Shown: one piece after another, positions 1 through 11,162 of the stretch
How the letters are laid out: every line of letters begins with the position of its first letter
How positions within the stretch are numbered: position 1 is the first letter of the stretch
From: Tanypteryx hageni
Lineage: Eukaryota > Arthropoda > Insecta > Odonata > Petaluridae
DNA length: 64,000 nt
Direction of reading: 5' to 3'
Assembly (NCBI GenBank): GCA_028673005.1
Contig: CM054118.1
Span: forward strand, 2,997,410 to 3,061,409
The notes under the pieces: model-generated
The model's input: the letters and a program-made list of their open reading frames with translations, nothing else
Told to the model about the DNA's origin: nothing
Database searches by the model: none
Translations under genes and position numbers: made by a program

Positions 1-2200
1 CCTTCGAATCGGAATTGAATTGCATAGCGTGGGGAGTGTGCTACTTATTTAACGTGCTTTACCTAATTTGTTAAGTGCTTCGACGTTGTTTTTGAGTCTA
101 TACGCGATCATTATTCATCCCCGATCTTGTGTGGAACTGAACTGCGAAAGGGTAATAACTATTTGTATTTTTGCATGTGTGAACGAAGTATCTTCTGATT
201 TTCTCGAACTGGTCAAAATAGTTGTTGTTTATATTGCGACAAAATAAGTACTAGAATTAGACAAATTTTCCACGTTTTATGATTTACAGAAATATAAAAC
301 AGCTTTTTAATTAATTAAATCAGCTAATTACCTAATATCAATTTCTACGTTTATCACCATAAACGAAATTTTTTCATAACCTCGTTATGGCTGTTGGAGA
401 TATCTGTGACGGGTACTTATGTATTTAAATTTTGTTTTTAAGCGCTTATTTTAGAATTAAAACTCCTTATAATGCATCAATTTCCAAAATGACAAATTAT
501 TTTTCAACTACCTGCAAATAATATTTCTTTTCAGGTGCAGATTACGATATTTCAAAAACTTAAACATTGAGCGTTATTTACTCGCAAAACGACTGTTGAA
601 TCACATTATTTTCCAATCTGTCTTTGAAACTCCTATACAAGACGTACAAAATTGACAAATATATTCAGGAGTGATTGGTGAAATCCCATTTCTAATTGAT
701 AAGATGCATTCGAAAATTTCATCATCTCACTTGTTTTTTAACTTTTTTTTTATATTCAGTGGCACTCGAACGAGGTTCTATTCGATAACTAATCTTATGC
801 TAAGAATGATTTGTATATTTTGAACTTTATATGTCCCATTCCGGTCTCACTATCTAACCACATGCATAATTCCTAACATCTCAGATGCGTTTAATTATTA
901 GCAGCACATGTTAAATAGAATTTAGATTGATCTGCCTTTGACTCTTCAACTGGGATTTTATCACGTAAATATTTTATGTAACTGAAGCATGTGCTGTGAA
1001 ATGGGAATTTTGTAGATTCTACATTGTTGACACTCGCCGAAGATTAGAATCAGAAATGTCTATGATATTCGTTTTTTTAAGTTAGATATCAAATTTTGAC
1101 CCTAAACTCTATATATAGTATTAAATAAAATAGCCAGATAGGAATTGTTAGTTTTATACGTTAAACAGATGTAACAAATATATTTTATTATATTATTTTA
1201 AGAGGTGGAAATGAGGTTAAGACCAGCAAATTTAAAGTAAATATTCAATCGTTTTGCATTGTAATTAAAGAATTTCAGATGCCCAATTTAGTAACTCAAA
1301 TGAGTAGAAACAAATGCCACACGAAGAAGTAATTCCGAAAGATTTTTCTTATTCTGCGAAATTCAAGCAAATAAAGCATCCATTGATTTCGACGAAGAAC
1401 GAGGACGACATAAAAGAAGAAGCAATCTCTAGTTTGCTCAACCTTGCCCGTCTTCTCGGCTCATTTCTATTTCCATTAATATTCAATCCTTTTCCTTTGA
1501 ATTCAAAATCTTCATTTCTTAAGTGTGTTTCCTCTCTTGTCATCGTTCCCCCAAATACACACCCATATTTCCTTGCCTTTCACCTCCGTTTCGCTCCTAA
1601 ATTATTCCTCAATATACTCCTCCTCTCCCACTCCCTCCTCCATGCGCCATATTGTTCTCTCCTCCTCCTTTATTTCCTCTATTGTCTTCTTCTTTCGCTC
1701 TTTGCGATTTCTCTCAAAATCGTCCTCTCTCTTTCTCTCTATACCAACGAACTCGCATGTCTAATGCGCCTCAATTGTTTTTGCACGCGTGCTCCCTTTA
1801 AGACAAACCTTTCACCTTTCACTCCGAACCCTTTCGTCTATAATACTGCACATTTACTTCGAAAATTAAGGTGAGTATGAGACCTGTCCCTACGCACGTT
1901 AACACCTCCCGCTGCTGGCTTCGCTTACTCGAGAGACCTTGGCGCTACGCGCCTCGCATTTATTCTCGTTATACTGAAAATAAATTTTAGTAACCGCACT
2001 TATAAAGACATTATTTTTTCAAAAGGTTTTTCCGAAATGTGAATTTTTAAATATTTTATAACGGCCGCCATTTTGTTTCAAGTTGGCGAATGAAAATGAA
2101 AATGTTTTTTATGAGAAACAAAATGTCGTTTACCGCATTTCTTTAAAACAAACAGTTCCTGAGATACAGTGGGTGTCAGACGTACGGACAGACACTAGAA
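1..2200. other. AT-rich sequence, no gene recognised
   Basis: No protein family, RNA gene or element end could be recognised. An open frame of 186 codons at 1314-1874 is a CT-rich, Leu/Ser/Pro-rich translation of a pyrimidine-rich stretch (about 1540-1780) and does not look like a protein. Positions 2160-2200 resemble the ends of decayed interspersed repeats, but I cannot name the family. Confidence 0.6.
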
Positions 2201-2210
2201 ATTATATATA

Positions 2211-2290
2211 GCGGGATGGGCAACCTGGGCATGAGCAGGAACCACAATACTGCAATGGTCGATACCAAAGAGCCGCAGTAAAATGTAGTG
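2211..2290 (+). mobile_element. Possible hAT-type left terminus, decayed
   Basis: The sequence GCGGGATGGGCAACC at 2211 resembles a hAT terminus of the CAGGGATGGGCAAC type and is followed at about 2270 by AAAGAGCCGCAG, the sort of subterminal motif such elements carry. A sequence of matching style in the opposite orientation (GTTGACCGTCCCTG) lies at 7685-7698. No clean 8-bp target duplication joins the two, because the flanks are TA-rich. They may be ends of one 5.5 kb element later filled by other insertions, or two unrelated relics. Confidence 0.3.
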
Positions 2291-3564
2291 ACTCGACAAA
2301 ATATTTTTTACACATCTACTATATCTAGAAAGTGTTTGTATGTATGTGATTCTATAGCTCAAAAACTACAGAACATAAAAAATTTAACCTGCAATACAGA
2401 GTAAGATGGTGTAGTAGGGTTTTTAAACCAATTTGATCGAACTTTTTAATTTAAAAAATATTTCACTTTTTTTATTTTTCTCCATTTACATAGGTAACAT
2501 GGTAAATGGTGCAGCACAATTTTCTTTTGAATTTTAAAATTATTTATTATCATCGTACGAATTTGAATCTTGCACCAAATAATGGCGAAAAATATGGAGT
2601 TTTATTTTTTATGGCCATATTTTCCCATAATATAACTTTTAACTACAAAATATCTAGTTTTTAATCGAAAAATGTTCGCTGTAATGACAATTGTTGTAGA
2701 TTGAAGGCAAAGGCTTATTCTCAAATACATGAAGAAGGATACGCTTATTAACTATGTAAGTAAACAAAATATCGCGTGAAATGCTATGTTAAATTGAATT
2801 AAGAATATTAAAGGAAAAATTTTATCAGAATTTAATTATGACTGATATTTATATCGCCATTGTAAACGAAATTTGAAATAAAGGTCGATGTGCAAAAGGA
2901 CAGTATTTTTATACTACGTATCCATTAGCAGATCTGTAATCTTACGCGCCAGATCTTTATCGTTTTTCTTCATGGTAACATGAATAAACAAACTTCTGTC
3001 AACGGTAGTAGGAACCTTAGTGCAACATGCAGGTTGAAACGATTTCGTCTGCGATTTGCTTGGGTTACTTTCTGTAATTCTTTTTTGTAACGACTTTGTC
3101 GTTGTTTCGTGGTTTATATTAATTCTCTTTACTGGTTTCATTTGTCGTTGCATATTAGTTGTTTGCTGTACGTTCATCGTTCGTCGCTGTTTCTTCTCTC
3201 GATGTGTACATTGTTTGATTTAACTTTGGATTGCAGTATTTGATTTTAATTAAAGCTTACTCATTTGTGTTGATTCTTTGTTTGTTTATGTTGTCTATGG
3301 ATGTTAGTTACGTTATTATTATCCCTCGCTTCTTTTTGTTTTGTTTTACTTTGTCATACGCGTATTATAATGAGAAACGATTGTAATCGTGAAAAAATTC
3401 GACTTAGAGATTCCGATGAAAATACCTTTTAGGCGTTCCTGATTCCATAAAAGTGGTTCTCGCCATGGCATCTCTCTGTCTGTATGTCGGTCTTTTCGCT
3501 GTTCTAGAGCCCAAACGCGTAAATAAAATAGAATGATATCATATTTTGCCGACCCTTTTTTTTC

Positions 3565-4105
3565 ATAAAAATATATTGCACAAAAATGAAGGGTATTTTA
3601 TTCTTTGCAATTTTAAAAAATATTTTATTTACTCAAAAATGGCTGCTGACAATTTGATCAAAATCAATCCAATTGTAGAGTCTGATGTCAAAAATAATAC
3701 ACCGTCAACTATATATCCCTTTAAATTACTATATGGCGTCCAGGGACATTAAAAGGTACGCGAAGTTACCTTACCTAAGCCCTATGACGTCACACCTCCG
3801 CCGCGATCCACTCAAAATCATATTACAGCCTAAGCGGTTAAACTAAATCTATTGATATGTCATATTTGTAGATAATATTGTTCGTAATAGACACTCTGAG
3901 GAGATGAACAATATTGCTCAACAATTAAGGGTACTTTATTCTAGGATATTTTAAAACAAAATTCGATTTACTGAAAAATGGCTGTAAGAATTTTGATTAC
4001 AATCTATCCAATCGTACAGCCTAATGTCACAAATAATACTAACTATGCCATATGTCCCAAAAATTACTAAATATTGATCAGTAGCATTAAAAGGTACGCT
4101 AAACT
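3565..4105. repeat. Diverged tandem duplication, two units
   Basis: Two blocks, about 3565-3760 and 3912-4105, share the same order of short matches: a stretch ending in AAAAATGGCTG, a stretch ATCCAAT(T/C)GTA, then AATAATAC and finally CATTAAAAGGTACGC. They lie roughly 350 bp apart. Weaker matches upstream (near 3165-3200) and downstream (near 4260-4300) suggest that the duplicated unit was larger. A minus-strand open frame of 87 codons at 2914-3177 lies just upstream; it resembles no family I know and the second unit does not preserve it, so it is probably not a gene. Confidence 0.5.
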
Positions 4106-4727
4106 ACGGTTAACTTGGATTTATAAGTGTTTTCCTTGTATAAGCGTACACAGTCGACCAAACGTATTTACGTTTATGAGAAAGTTTGTGCAATGTTTAT
4201 TGCGCCATTTATTTTTATTCGTGTTCGTGTTTAACTTCGATTATTGGTTCTTATTTTTCATTCATCGTCTATCACAGTTTCTTCTCTTGCTCTTCTGACG
4301 ATTCCTTTCACCGTTGACTATTGATTTTTGTGATTAGTTTTTGTTAACAATTTTGATAAATTGTTAAGAAAAATGTTTTTATACCTCGTACGCGTCCTAG
4401 ATTCAGCATTTAAAGTTATTTTTAACTAGGAAAAAAATGTACCCTTTAGGCCACGTAGAAGCAGAGGGAGGATTGCCTTGAGACATAAAAATAGGAAAAG
4501 ACACAATTTGATGGCTACTGCGCGAGCTTACGAGCCATAAAAAAACGTGATCATCGGGTGATAGGAAACCAACTTAGTTCTGCTGCAGCAAGAGATAAGG
4601 AACCTCAGGTGGAGAACGAACACAGACTCAGAACTATGCGACAACATGCAATTCCAGATCAAGAGTATCTCTGGAGGAGAGAGAACATAGACAAAGAATA
4701 TTATGAACTCGAATAGCTGAGAGAAGG

Positions 4728-5990
4728 TCAGTCTTCATTGACACATGGCGGCTTTCCAATACAACCAAAGCCGCTGCAAGATATTCTCCCATATGAGCAG
4801 TTCGACTTCCGAGAGGGGCACTCCACTACCCAGCAACTGGGTAGGGTAACACACTTCATCACCGACGCCTTCAGCAGGAACCACGTGGCCGCAGGGGTTT
4901 TCTTCGACATCTCGAAGGCCTTCGACCGCGTGTGGCATCCAGCACTTCTGTCGAAAATGGTTTGACTACAGTTTCCAGCTTGGTTCGTGCGGCTAATTGA
5001 GTCGTACCTACAGGGCCGGACGTTCTGTCTGTTCTGGCTCTGGGTCGGATAGGGACTGCGGCGAATCTGCGCCGCATGAGGCCAGCACTCTTTAACATCT
5101 TCACCCAAGACCCCCCTCGGGAGTTTGGGTGGAACACAACTCTTGCCCTGTACGCGGACGACTGGGAGCTCCTGTCGCGGTCGACCAAGAAGTACGCGGT
5201 TGTGGAGATTTGCAATGCACCATCGACGATCTGGTCATCTGGTATCGTCGATGGCGTGTTGCGGTGAATCCCGCCAAAACCAAAACCATCGTCTTCTATC
5301 CCGGAAGAGGAACGCCCCCTGGAGTCGACCAACAGGTGATGGGGGATGTCATCACCTGGGAGTTGTGCTGGATCGGAGGCTTCTTTGGAAGCCTCAGGTT
5401 GAGTGTTCGCCGCAAGGCACCCGGGGCATTGTCGAGACTCCGTCCTATACTGCGCCCGGCTGTCTTGTCTGCCGACACCAAGAGACTCCTCTACCTGAGC
5501 TGTGTACGGCCCATCATCACATACGCAGTTCCGGTATGATCTGGTGTGCCCTAGACCACCCTCTACAGGCTGCAAGTAATGAAAAGCAACGCACTCCGGC
5601 TGATACCTGGTCGTGGTAGGTACGACCATGTCAGCCGGATGCACGTTGACGGAAACATGGAACCCCTAGACTTTCTCCTGCCGAGGATGTCCAAGGAATT
5701 CTACTGCAAGGCAGCAGCATCTAAGCACACAGAAGTGCAGAAAATGGGCGAAATCAAGTTTAGGTGGTGAGACCGCTACATATACCCCATAGCCAGCCTT
5801 GATTCGCAGGAAACCCTCCCTCGCAAGAAGCTTCTCCGCTTGGAGGGAGGGGTTGATGCCGCATAGGGCCTACGAAGTTTAAATACGAACCTAGTCAAAA
5901 GATCTAGTTTCGCATTCACAGCCAAGCTGGGAATGCGACGTGGCCAACCACTAAGGTTCGAATAGTCATTGCTGTAATAACCCGACAACT
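4728..5990 (+). pseudogene. Jockey-like LINE reverse transcriptase relic
   Basis: This is a decayed non-LTR retrotransposon fragment read on the plus strand, with its frame broken several times. In the frame starting at 4738 the translation contains QFDFREGHSTTQQL and FDISKAFDRVWH, which are reverse transcriptase blocks. A shifted frame then gives LALYADDWELLSRS near 5145-5180, the YADD catalytic motif. From about 5560 the C-terminal tail reads MKSNALRLIPGRGRYDHVSR, followed by a segment with FLLPRMSKEFYCKAA, typical of Jockey-clade tails. The usual block between SYLQGRTF and YADD is shortened: the GVPQGS motif is missing and only LFNIFTQD remains. The endonuclease half is absent, consistent with 5' truncation. 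GC content is higher than in the flanks, as expected for a foreign coding segment. It cannot be functional. Confidence 0.85.
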
Positions 5991-6195
5991 GACTAAACTG
6001 CAGATACTAACCTGTTAATTGGATCTATGACGGTATTATGTCCTTTTTGTGATGCGAAGAAATGGACAGGATAATCTAACAATTAAGCCAAATTCCTTTA
6101 TACTTTTATGTGATTCGATCGTTCCTCTACATTATCGATTGATTGTTTATTCTTAACTTTAAACCAGAGCAACGCCGTGTACTTTTGCTAGTATA

Positions 6196-7489
6196 CGAGG
6201 TGAATCAAAAAGTTCCCGGAATTATCATATAAAAACAAAAGAAACTCAAAAATAACCATTTATTTTGGAGTTATTTTTCAACATATTCACCATTCAACTC
6301 GCCATTCGATGTCGCCATCGTTCTAACCCATTTCTGTAGAAAGTTTGATCGTTTGAAAGAAACCAGTTCAAAACTGCTCGTTTGGCCTCAGATATCCCAG
6401 CGAACTTCCTTGATGCGCTCTTTTAATTTGGGAAACTGAAAAAAGTCCGAAGGACCCAAGTCTGGACTGTAGGATGGGTGAGACACCGTTTTCCAGCGCA
6501 ATTCTCGAAACACAGCTCTTGATACCGTAGATGAATATGCTGGAGCATTGTCATGGTGAAGCAGCATTCGCCGATGCAATTTCCCAGGTCTTTTTTTATA
6601 AGCGCAGTGTTCAGTTTTTTAAAACTTGTTCGTAATAACTTACTGTTACTGTCCGTTTTTCCACAAGAAAATCGACCATGATTACGGCTTCACTATCCCA
6701 AAAAACAATTGCCATAACCTTCTTGATTGAACGTTCAGCTTTAAAATTTATTTGTCCACTTGACCCCCTTGGTAACCATTATTTACATTGAATTTTGTTT
6801 TCCGGATCGTACTGATAGATCCATGTTTCATCACCAGACACTATTCGGCGAAAGAAATCATCCGGGTCTGCATCAAATCGGTTGAGGAACTCAACTGCAT
6901 GGTCAGCTCTCTGAGTCTTGTGTTCAGGGCGCAACGCTTTCGGTACCCATCAAGCAGAAAGCTTGCTTAATACTAAACTATCTTTGAGGATCGATTGAGA
7001 TAAGCCATATGAGATGTGCAAACGTTTGGCTATCATTTGCATTGAAACTCGTCTATCTTCTTCCACAATTGATTGGACGGCGACCACGATTTCTTCGTTG
7101 ATCGACGTTGATGGTCTTCCACTTCGATAGTCATTTTAATGTCTTCTTGTCCAAGCTTAAACCGTTTAATCCATTCATAAACTGCAGTTTTCTTAGATGC
7201 ATCAACCTCGTAAACTTTCTGCAAAGCCTGAATAATGGCATTCGATTTCCAGCCAAGTTTTGTCAAAAAATTTCCGTTTACTCGAATCTCAAAGTTTAAG
7301 TTATCCATACTCATGAATCCATGGGTCAGAAAAACTGCTTTTATATTATAACAAATGAATGAATTGTTATGACATATTGAATCGTTATGGCTAAGATAAT
7401 GCTAGTTTTAGGCAACAATGTTTTGTTATTATTTGGAATCCAGGAACATTGTTACTGAAACTTTCCGGGAAATTTTTGAATCACCCTCG
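6196..7489 (-). mobile_element. Complete mariner transposon, 1294 bp, inactive
   Basis: The element has terminal inverted repeats: the left end begins CGAGGTGAATCAAAAAG and the right end, read on the minus strand, begins CGAGGGTGATTCAAAAAT; both continue into TTCCCGGAA. It is flanked by a TA dinucleotide on each side (6194-6195 and 7490-7491), the target duplication expected for Tc1/mariner. The length of about 1.3 kb is normal for a mariner. The transposase lies on the minus strand and is broken. A partial second copy, the 3' third only, is joined to a LINE at 36246-36673. Confidence 0.93.
6330..7314 (-). pseudogene. Mariner transposase pseudogene
   Basis: The frame starts with a methionine at 7314 (a second follows two codons later). 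The N-terminus carries a helix-turn-helix region with KTAVYEWIKRFKLGQEDI, the DNA-binding part that recognises the inverted repeats. Frameshifts follow at about 7190-7130. Further pieces include GDETWIYQYDPE (first catalytic Asp, about 6820-6855), FWDSEAVIMVDF (second Asp, about 6690) and, in the frame at 6388-6579, HHDNAPAYSS and HPSYSPDLGPSDFF. Together these give the D,D34D arrangement of mariner transposases. The order and spacing match a protein of about 340 residues. Stops and shifts make the copy non-functional; the C-terminal end is shifted out of frame after KERIKEVRW. Confidence 0.9.
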
Positions 7490-7619
7490 TATATATTAAT
7501 AAATCTTCATATAACATATTATCAAAGTTAATAATAAAAACAAAACCTTAATCTATTATTTAAAAACTGTTTTTAACTTTCACTCGGGTAAATATAGGTA
7601 AATTACGGTGTACGCAAGG

Positions 7620-7698
7620 CAGTCTAAGTTTAAAAGAGCCGTATATCAACTCTCAAATGGCCGGATGTGGCTCCGGAGCCGCTAGTTGACCGTCCCTG
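7620..7698 (+). mobile_element. Possible hAT-type right terminus
   Basis: The sequence AAAAGAGCCGTATATC is followed by GATGTGGCTCCGGAGCCGC and ends GTTGACCGTCCCTG at 7698. This has the form of hAT right ends, with a CCCTG terminus preceded by GGCTC/GAGCC-rich subterminal sequence. The possible partner is the weaker left end at 2211. No transposase fragment of the hAT family was recognised between them. Confidence 0.4.
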
Positions 7699-7706
7699 AT
7701 GTATAT

Positions 7707-8825
7707 TATATTACTCGCTGAAACGCAAAGTATTTCATCATAATCTCTTTGTACTAATTTTAACATATCTAACGAGAAAGTTAGATAGTTTTGATAATTT
7801 AGTTATCTTCTATCGTAGTTCTTCATATTTTTTATCATAATTATTAGCCTTGAAAGTTTTGTATATGCATACTTCAGGTGTAAATGTTCTGCATCGTCTT
7901 AATTTTCTTTAAATTTTTAAAATAACAATACCCATCTTTCTCTCGTTCCACTTCATGAAACAGAGGGTTTTTGAGACCTTTTAATGAGTTTTTCGGTGGA
8001 AAACGGCAATACATCCGCAGCATGTTTCATTAATCAATCACAAGCCATCTTATTTTTCTCATTTCCGATGTCTTTTGGGTCCACATTATTACATCGCTTC
8101 AAGATTGTCATTAAGAAGTCTCTTCCTCTCCTCACTTCACAACCTTTTCATCAATATTAATACTGTTACTGTACTGTTCTCTCCAGCCAGTACTCCTCTT
8201 CCTAGCCTTATATTTCCAGGACCAATGGCTTGGTTAAAAGAACATAAAATGCCCGTTTGAGATTATGGTGTCGTGTTTTATGTGCAACCTCTTATCTCTG
8301 TAACATTTTCCAGCATTTCAGATTGTGTCTGTTTTATTTCACCGAATTATACAGCTATAAGTATTATATGGTGTTTAGTTAATATTTAAAGTTAAATTAC
8401 GGTAGATACCGTTGAAAATACTATAGCAGTTTTTTTCGAATTTACCTATTGCCTCTTTTTAATGGAATACGCCATCTTATTTATTAGAACAAGACACAGG
8501 TCACGTGGTTCACCTTCTCTTGTTTTTTTCATCGGTTTTCTTTCTTGATTTTGACGTTACTGTTTCGCTTAAAGCATAGTGGTTGCAATCCCACCTTAAT
8601 CAATAGAACTAATTTTCTTCATTTACTTAACCTTAAGTATGAGGCTTGAAAATAAAACTTGTGTAAACAGTTTTAATGGCAATTCGGAAAGGTCGTGAAA
8701 ATCAAGGTTTTGTTTCGAGCGTAATTTTTTCGTAAACTTTTTGCCTGACATTTATCTGTACAGCAATTTCACCTCGTTCGGATATTTTTTTCCATCAGCA
8801 GTTTTAAAAATCATAGATTACCATA
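7707..8825. other. AT-rich sequence, nothing recognised
   Basis: No coding region, RNA or repeat end could be supported. Open frames are short and without recognisable motifs. Confidence 0.5.
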
Positions 8826-9968
8826 GATTAGAATAGAATTTATTGACACATTACATTTACATAGTTGCAGTGCAAGTTTGTCAGTAAATTGGTGTCTCGT
8901 CAATAACTAACATACATTAACTATTACACATCAAGCATATGTTACAATACAAATGTTTCATTGAATAATACATTAAAATACAAATGTTACATTGAATAAT
9001 ACATTAAAATACAAATGTTTCATTGAATAATACGTTACAATACAAATTTTACGTTGAATAATTCGTTAAAATACAAATGTTACATTGAATAATAATTCAA
9101 ATTATACTTAACATTATGTCAATCAATGAAAGCTACATAATTTTCTTCCATATATTCCATTACTGAAAAATAACACTTTCTTAACAAAAACTTTCACTTT
9201 CTCCTGGAAATATTTTACATTATTACGTTTTTCTCTAAATTTTATGGGCAATTTGTTAATAACTTTTAATACCAGTATAATATGGACTATTTTCCATAAG
9301 TTTTAATTTTTGCCTCGGTAGATTAAAGTTATATTTGCCTCTTGTATCATATTGGTGCTCAGACTGAAGATTTTAAAAGTAATCTTGATTCTTAATGACA
9401 TAGTTTATTAGCTCATAAAGATAGAATGATTAAAGATTTAAAATATTATATTTTTTAAATATTGGCTTACAGGAATCTCTGAATCCTGAGTTGGTCATTA
9501 TATGTAGCACTTTTTTATTTAAAAAAAGTTTACCAGCCAGAAGCATTTCCCCACAAAATTATGCCATATTTAAATATTGAGAATAAATAGCCATAGTACA
9601 CTGCTAATCTGATTAGCATGCTAGTTATTGGTGCAAGTATTGAAATATTGAAGCATGCTTTATTTAATCTTACTGCTAAATTATTAATTTGGTCTTTCCA
9701 TTTCATATTCTCATCAACATATACTCCCAATAACTTGGTTGAGTGCTTGATATTTACATTAAAATTTTCTCCAAAGCCGCTTTTTTATTTTTTGCAGTTC
9801 TAAAATTAATTACATTAGTTTTAGTTATGTTTAACTTAAGGCCATTTGCAGAAAACCATCACTTCATGTTTTCTATTTTTTGAAGGAAATTTTTACATAG
9901 CTCTGCTATTGTTTTTTTCCTTTAAAATTGCTGAAGTATCATCCGCGTGTAAGATAATGTCTGCTTTC
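8826..9968 (-). pseudogene. LINE reverse transcriptase C-terminal relic
   Basis: Read on the minus strand, the fragment begins with ADIILHADDTSAI at about 9960-9920, a YADD-like reverse transcriptase active-site block with Tyr replaced by His. After shifts and stops it continues as GVYVDENMKWKDQINNL and VYYGYLFSIFKYGIILWGN at 9730-9540, the typical region between the reverse transcriptase and the C-terminal tail in Jockey/CR1-like LINEs of insects. The 3' end lies near 8826, where the minus strand ends in a TCAATAAATTC stretch followed by a short ATCTATGGTA repeat tail. Its 5' side is cut where the Penelope-like relic starts (about 9970). It is non-functional. Confidence 0.8.
8941..9089. repeat. 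Tandem repeat, about 32-bp unit, five copies
   Basis: The unit runs roughly AATACAAATGTT(A/T)CATTG followed by AATAATACATTA and recurs about five times with a few substitutions. It lies in the 3' untranslated part of the minus-strand LINE relic, where tandem repeats are common. Confidence 0.85.
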
Positions 9969-9974
9969 ACACTA

Positions 9975-10316
9975 TAGAGACCATGGACAGGACAGTTTAC
10001 ATAGGTCCAACTAAACGAAAGCACTAGGTTCGAAGAAGAGCTTTCACATTACAAACATATTAGGTTTAACAGGTCTAGCGTCGCAATACACATACAAGAA
10101 AACAATCATCCTATTAAAATCTAAAACATGCCTCTTTTAAAATCAACACAAACTGACTGGAAATTAGACGCTTACGAGAGAATTTTCATAAACAAATACC
10201 AAGCCACGGTAATGAACAATGACCGCGGGTCCATCCCTCACTCACCCCTGTACACGTTGACCGTTAGAAATTTCCCCACCCCCTTCCCTCCTTTCACTTT
10301 CACCCGGAACATATAA
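9975..10316 (+). pseudogene. Penelope-like element GIY-YIG endonuclease tail
   Basis: The plus strand encodes, in two frames, the C-terminal end of a Penelope-like retroelement protein. TVYIGPTKRK at about 9993-10022 is the start of the GIY-YIG nuclease domain (YIG motif plus the following Lys/Arg). One frameshift later come STRFEEELSHYKHIRFN and RSSVAIHIQENNHPI (to about 10113), the conserved Arg and Glu/His region of these nucleases. After one stop the tail reads TDWKLDAYERIFINKYQ and ends around SPLYTL. The reverse transcriptase part is missing, so the element is 5' truncated at the junction with the minus-strand LINE relic. A hammerhead-like motif lies 40 bp downstream, which fits the known presence of such ribozymes in Penelope-like element terminal regions. 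Confidence 0.8.
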
Positions 10317-10351
10317 ATACACAAGACAAAACCGAAACAATCCATACCAAT

Positions 10352-10401
10352 TCAGCTACTGAAGATGAGAGCTTAGCTCGCGAAATACGTGTCTAGTGAG
10401 T
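10352..10401 (+). ncRNA. Hammerhead-ribozyme-like motif next to Penelope-like relic
   Basis: The order of a type I hammerhead core is present: CTGAAGA (10359-10365), a stem with arms GAGAGC and GCTCGC around a TTA loop (five of six pairs), GAAA (10382-10385), a short ATACGTGT hairpin as helix III, and TC at 10392-10393 as the predicted cleavage dinucleotide. Bases before the core (GCTA) can pair with those after the predicted cut (TAGT) to form the start of helix I. One deviation is an extra T between CTGAAGA and stem II. The very short helix III is typical of the minimal motifs reported in Penelope-like elements, which act better as dimers. Activity is not shown. Confidence 0.55.
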
Positions 10402-10654
10402 TTTTTCCAGAGTGATTGTGCGTTTGTGCTTTTCTATTTAGGCTAGTTTCCGACAACAGGTCCCTGTAGGCCATCGTCCTGCAAACTTGTAAGTATAAAT
10501 TTAGTTTTTCCCCCTTCTATTTTTCTATTATTGACTTAAGATTGCTCACTTGAATTATATTACGGTTCAGGAGTTTTTATTTATTTCCATTCTGTACACC
10601 GTAGTCTCCAAATTTCATTTTCAATACTTATTGTTAGTCTGAGATTGGATATTT

Positions 10655-10907
10655 TATTAATTTTTCATTTTTTATCGGTGAGACAACTCCTTCAGCCATA
10701 AAATTTATTAAAACCCGATGCATTTTGCCCACTAAGTGGGCATCTTCAGGGGCGAACTTGAATCGACAGTGACTGAATTCAAGTTCGCCCCTGAAGATGC
10801 CCACTTAGTGGGCGAAATAAATCGGGTTTTAATAATTTTTTTGGCTAAGGAGTTATCTCACCTATAAAAATTGAGCCATAAGTTAACCAAGCTACCAACC
10901 TTTATAA
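10655..10907. repeat. Fold-back element carrying two hammerhead-like motifs
   Basis: Two long arms (about 10655-10765 and 10774-10880) are reverse complements around a few bases of spacer. Each arm contains the order CTGAAGA, T, GCCCAC-TTA-GTGGGC stem, GAAA or AAAA, ATGCATC or ATAAATC, GGG. In the right arm the core elements are at 10791-10797 and 10814-10817, with the predicted cut after 10823; in the left arm the core is at 10743-10749 on the minus strand. A further 35 bp beyond the right arm (GAGCCATAAGTTAACCAAGC onward) is shared with the copy at 21171-21443, so the element extends past the palindrome. Inverted arrangement of terminal repeats is known for Penelope-like elements. Confidence 0.7.
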
Positions 10908-11162
10908 TTTACGTCATGGTTAGTTATATATCAACTACCTAAAATAAGCCTACATTAAAAATTACTCCGTTAAATTCGGATATCTAACGCATCTCCATTA
11001 TCTGATGCGTCCAGATGCCATTCTAGCAGTGACCAAAAATACGCTTGAAAACATATAATTTGAGCATGTTTGAACTTCATTCAAACTTCTTCAAACACTC
11101 AGCAAATTTTTGAAACGTCCATAACTCTTCCTTAGAGTCTACTCGCAAACATAAGAAATACT

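Noticed and set aside
2914..3177. 87-codon minus-strand open frame as a small host gene
   Set aside because: No recognised motif, not kept in the adjacent duplicated unit and in repeat-rich surroundings; too weak to call a gene.
4871..5644. 257-codon minus-strand frame over the Jockey-like relic
   Set aside because: Lies opposite clear plus-strand reverse transcriptase motifs and has no recognisable domain; a GC-rich antisense frame.
2211..7698. One single 5.5-kb hAT element containing the Jockey relic and the mariner
   Set aside because: The left end is weak and the flanks (TATATATA and ATGTATAT) do not form a convincing 8-bp duplication, so only the two possible ends are reported.
8941..9089. 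CRISPR-like array of repeats and spacers
   Set aside because: Units are contiguous tandem repeats without unique spacers in a eukaryotic LINE untranslated region.
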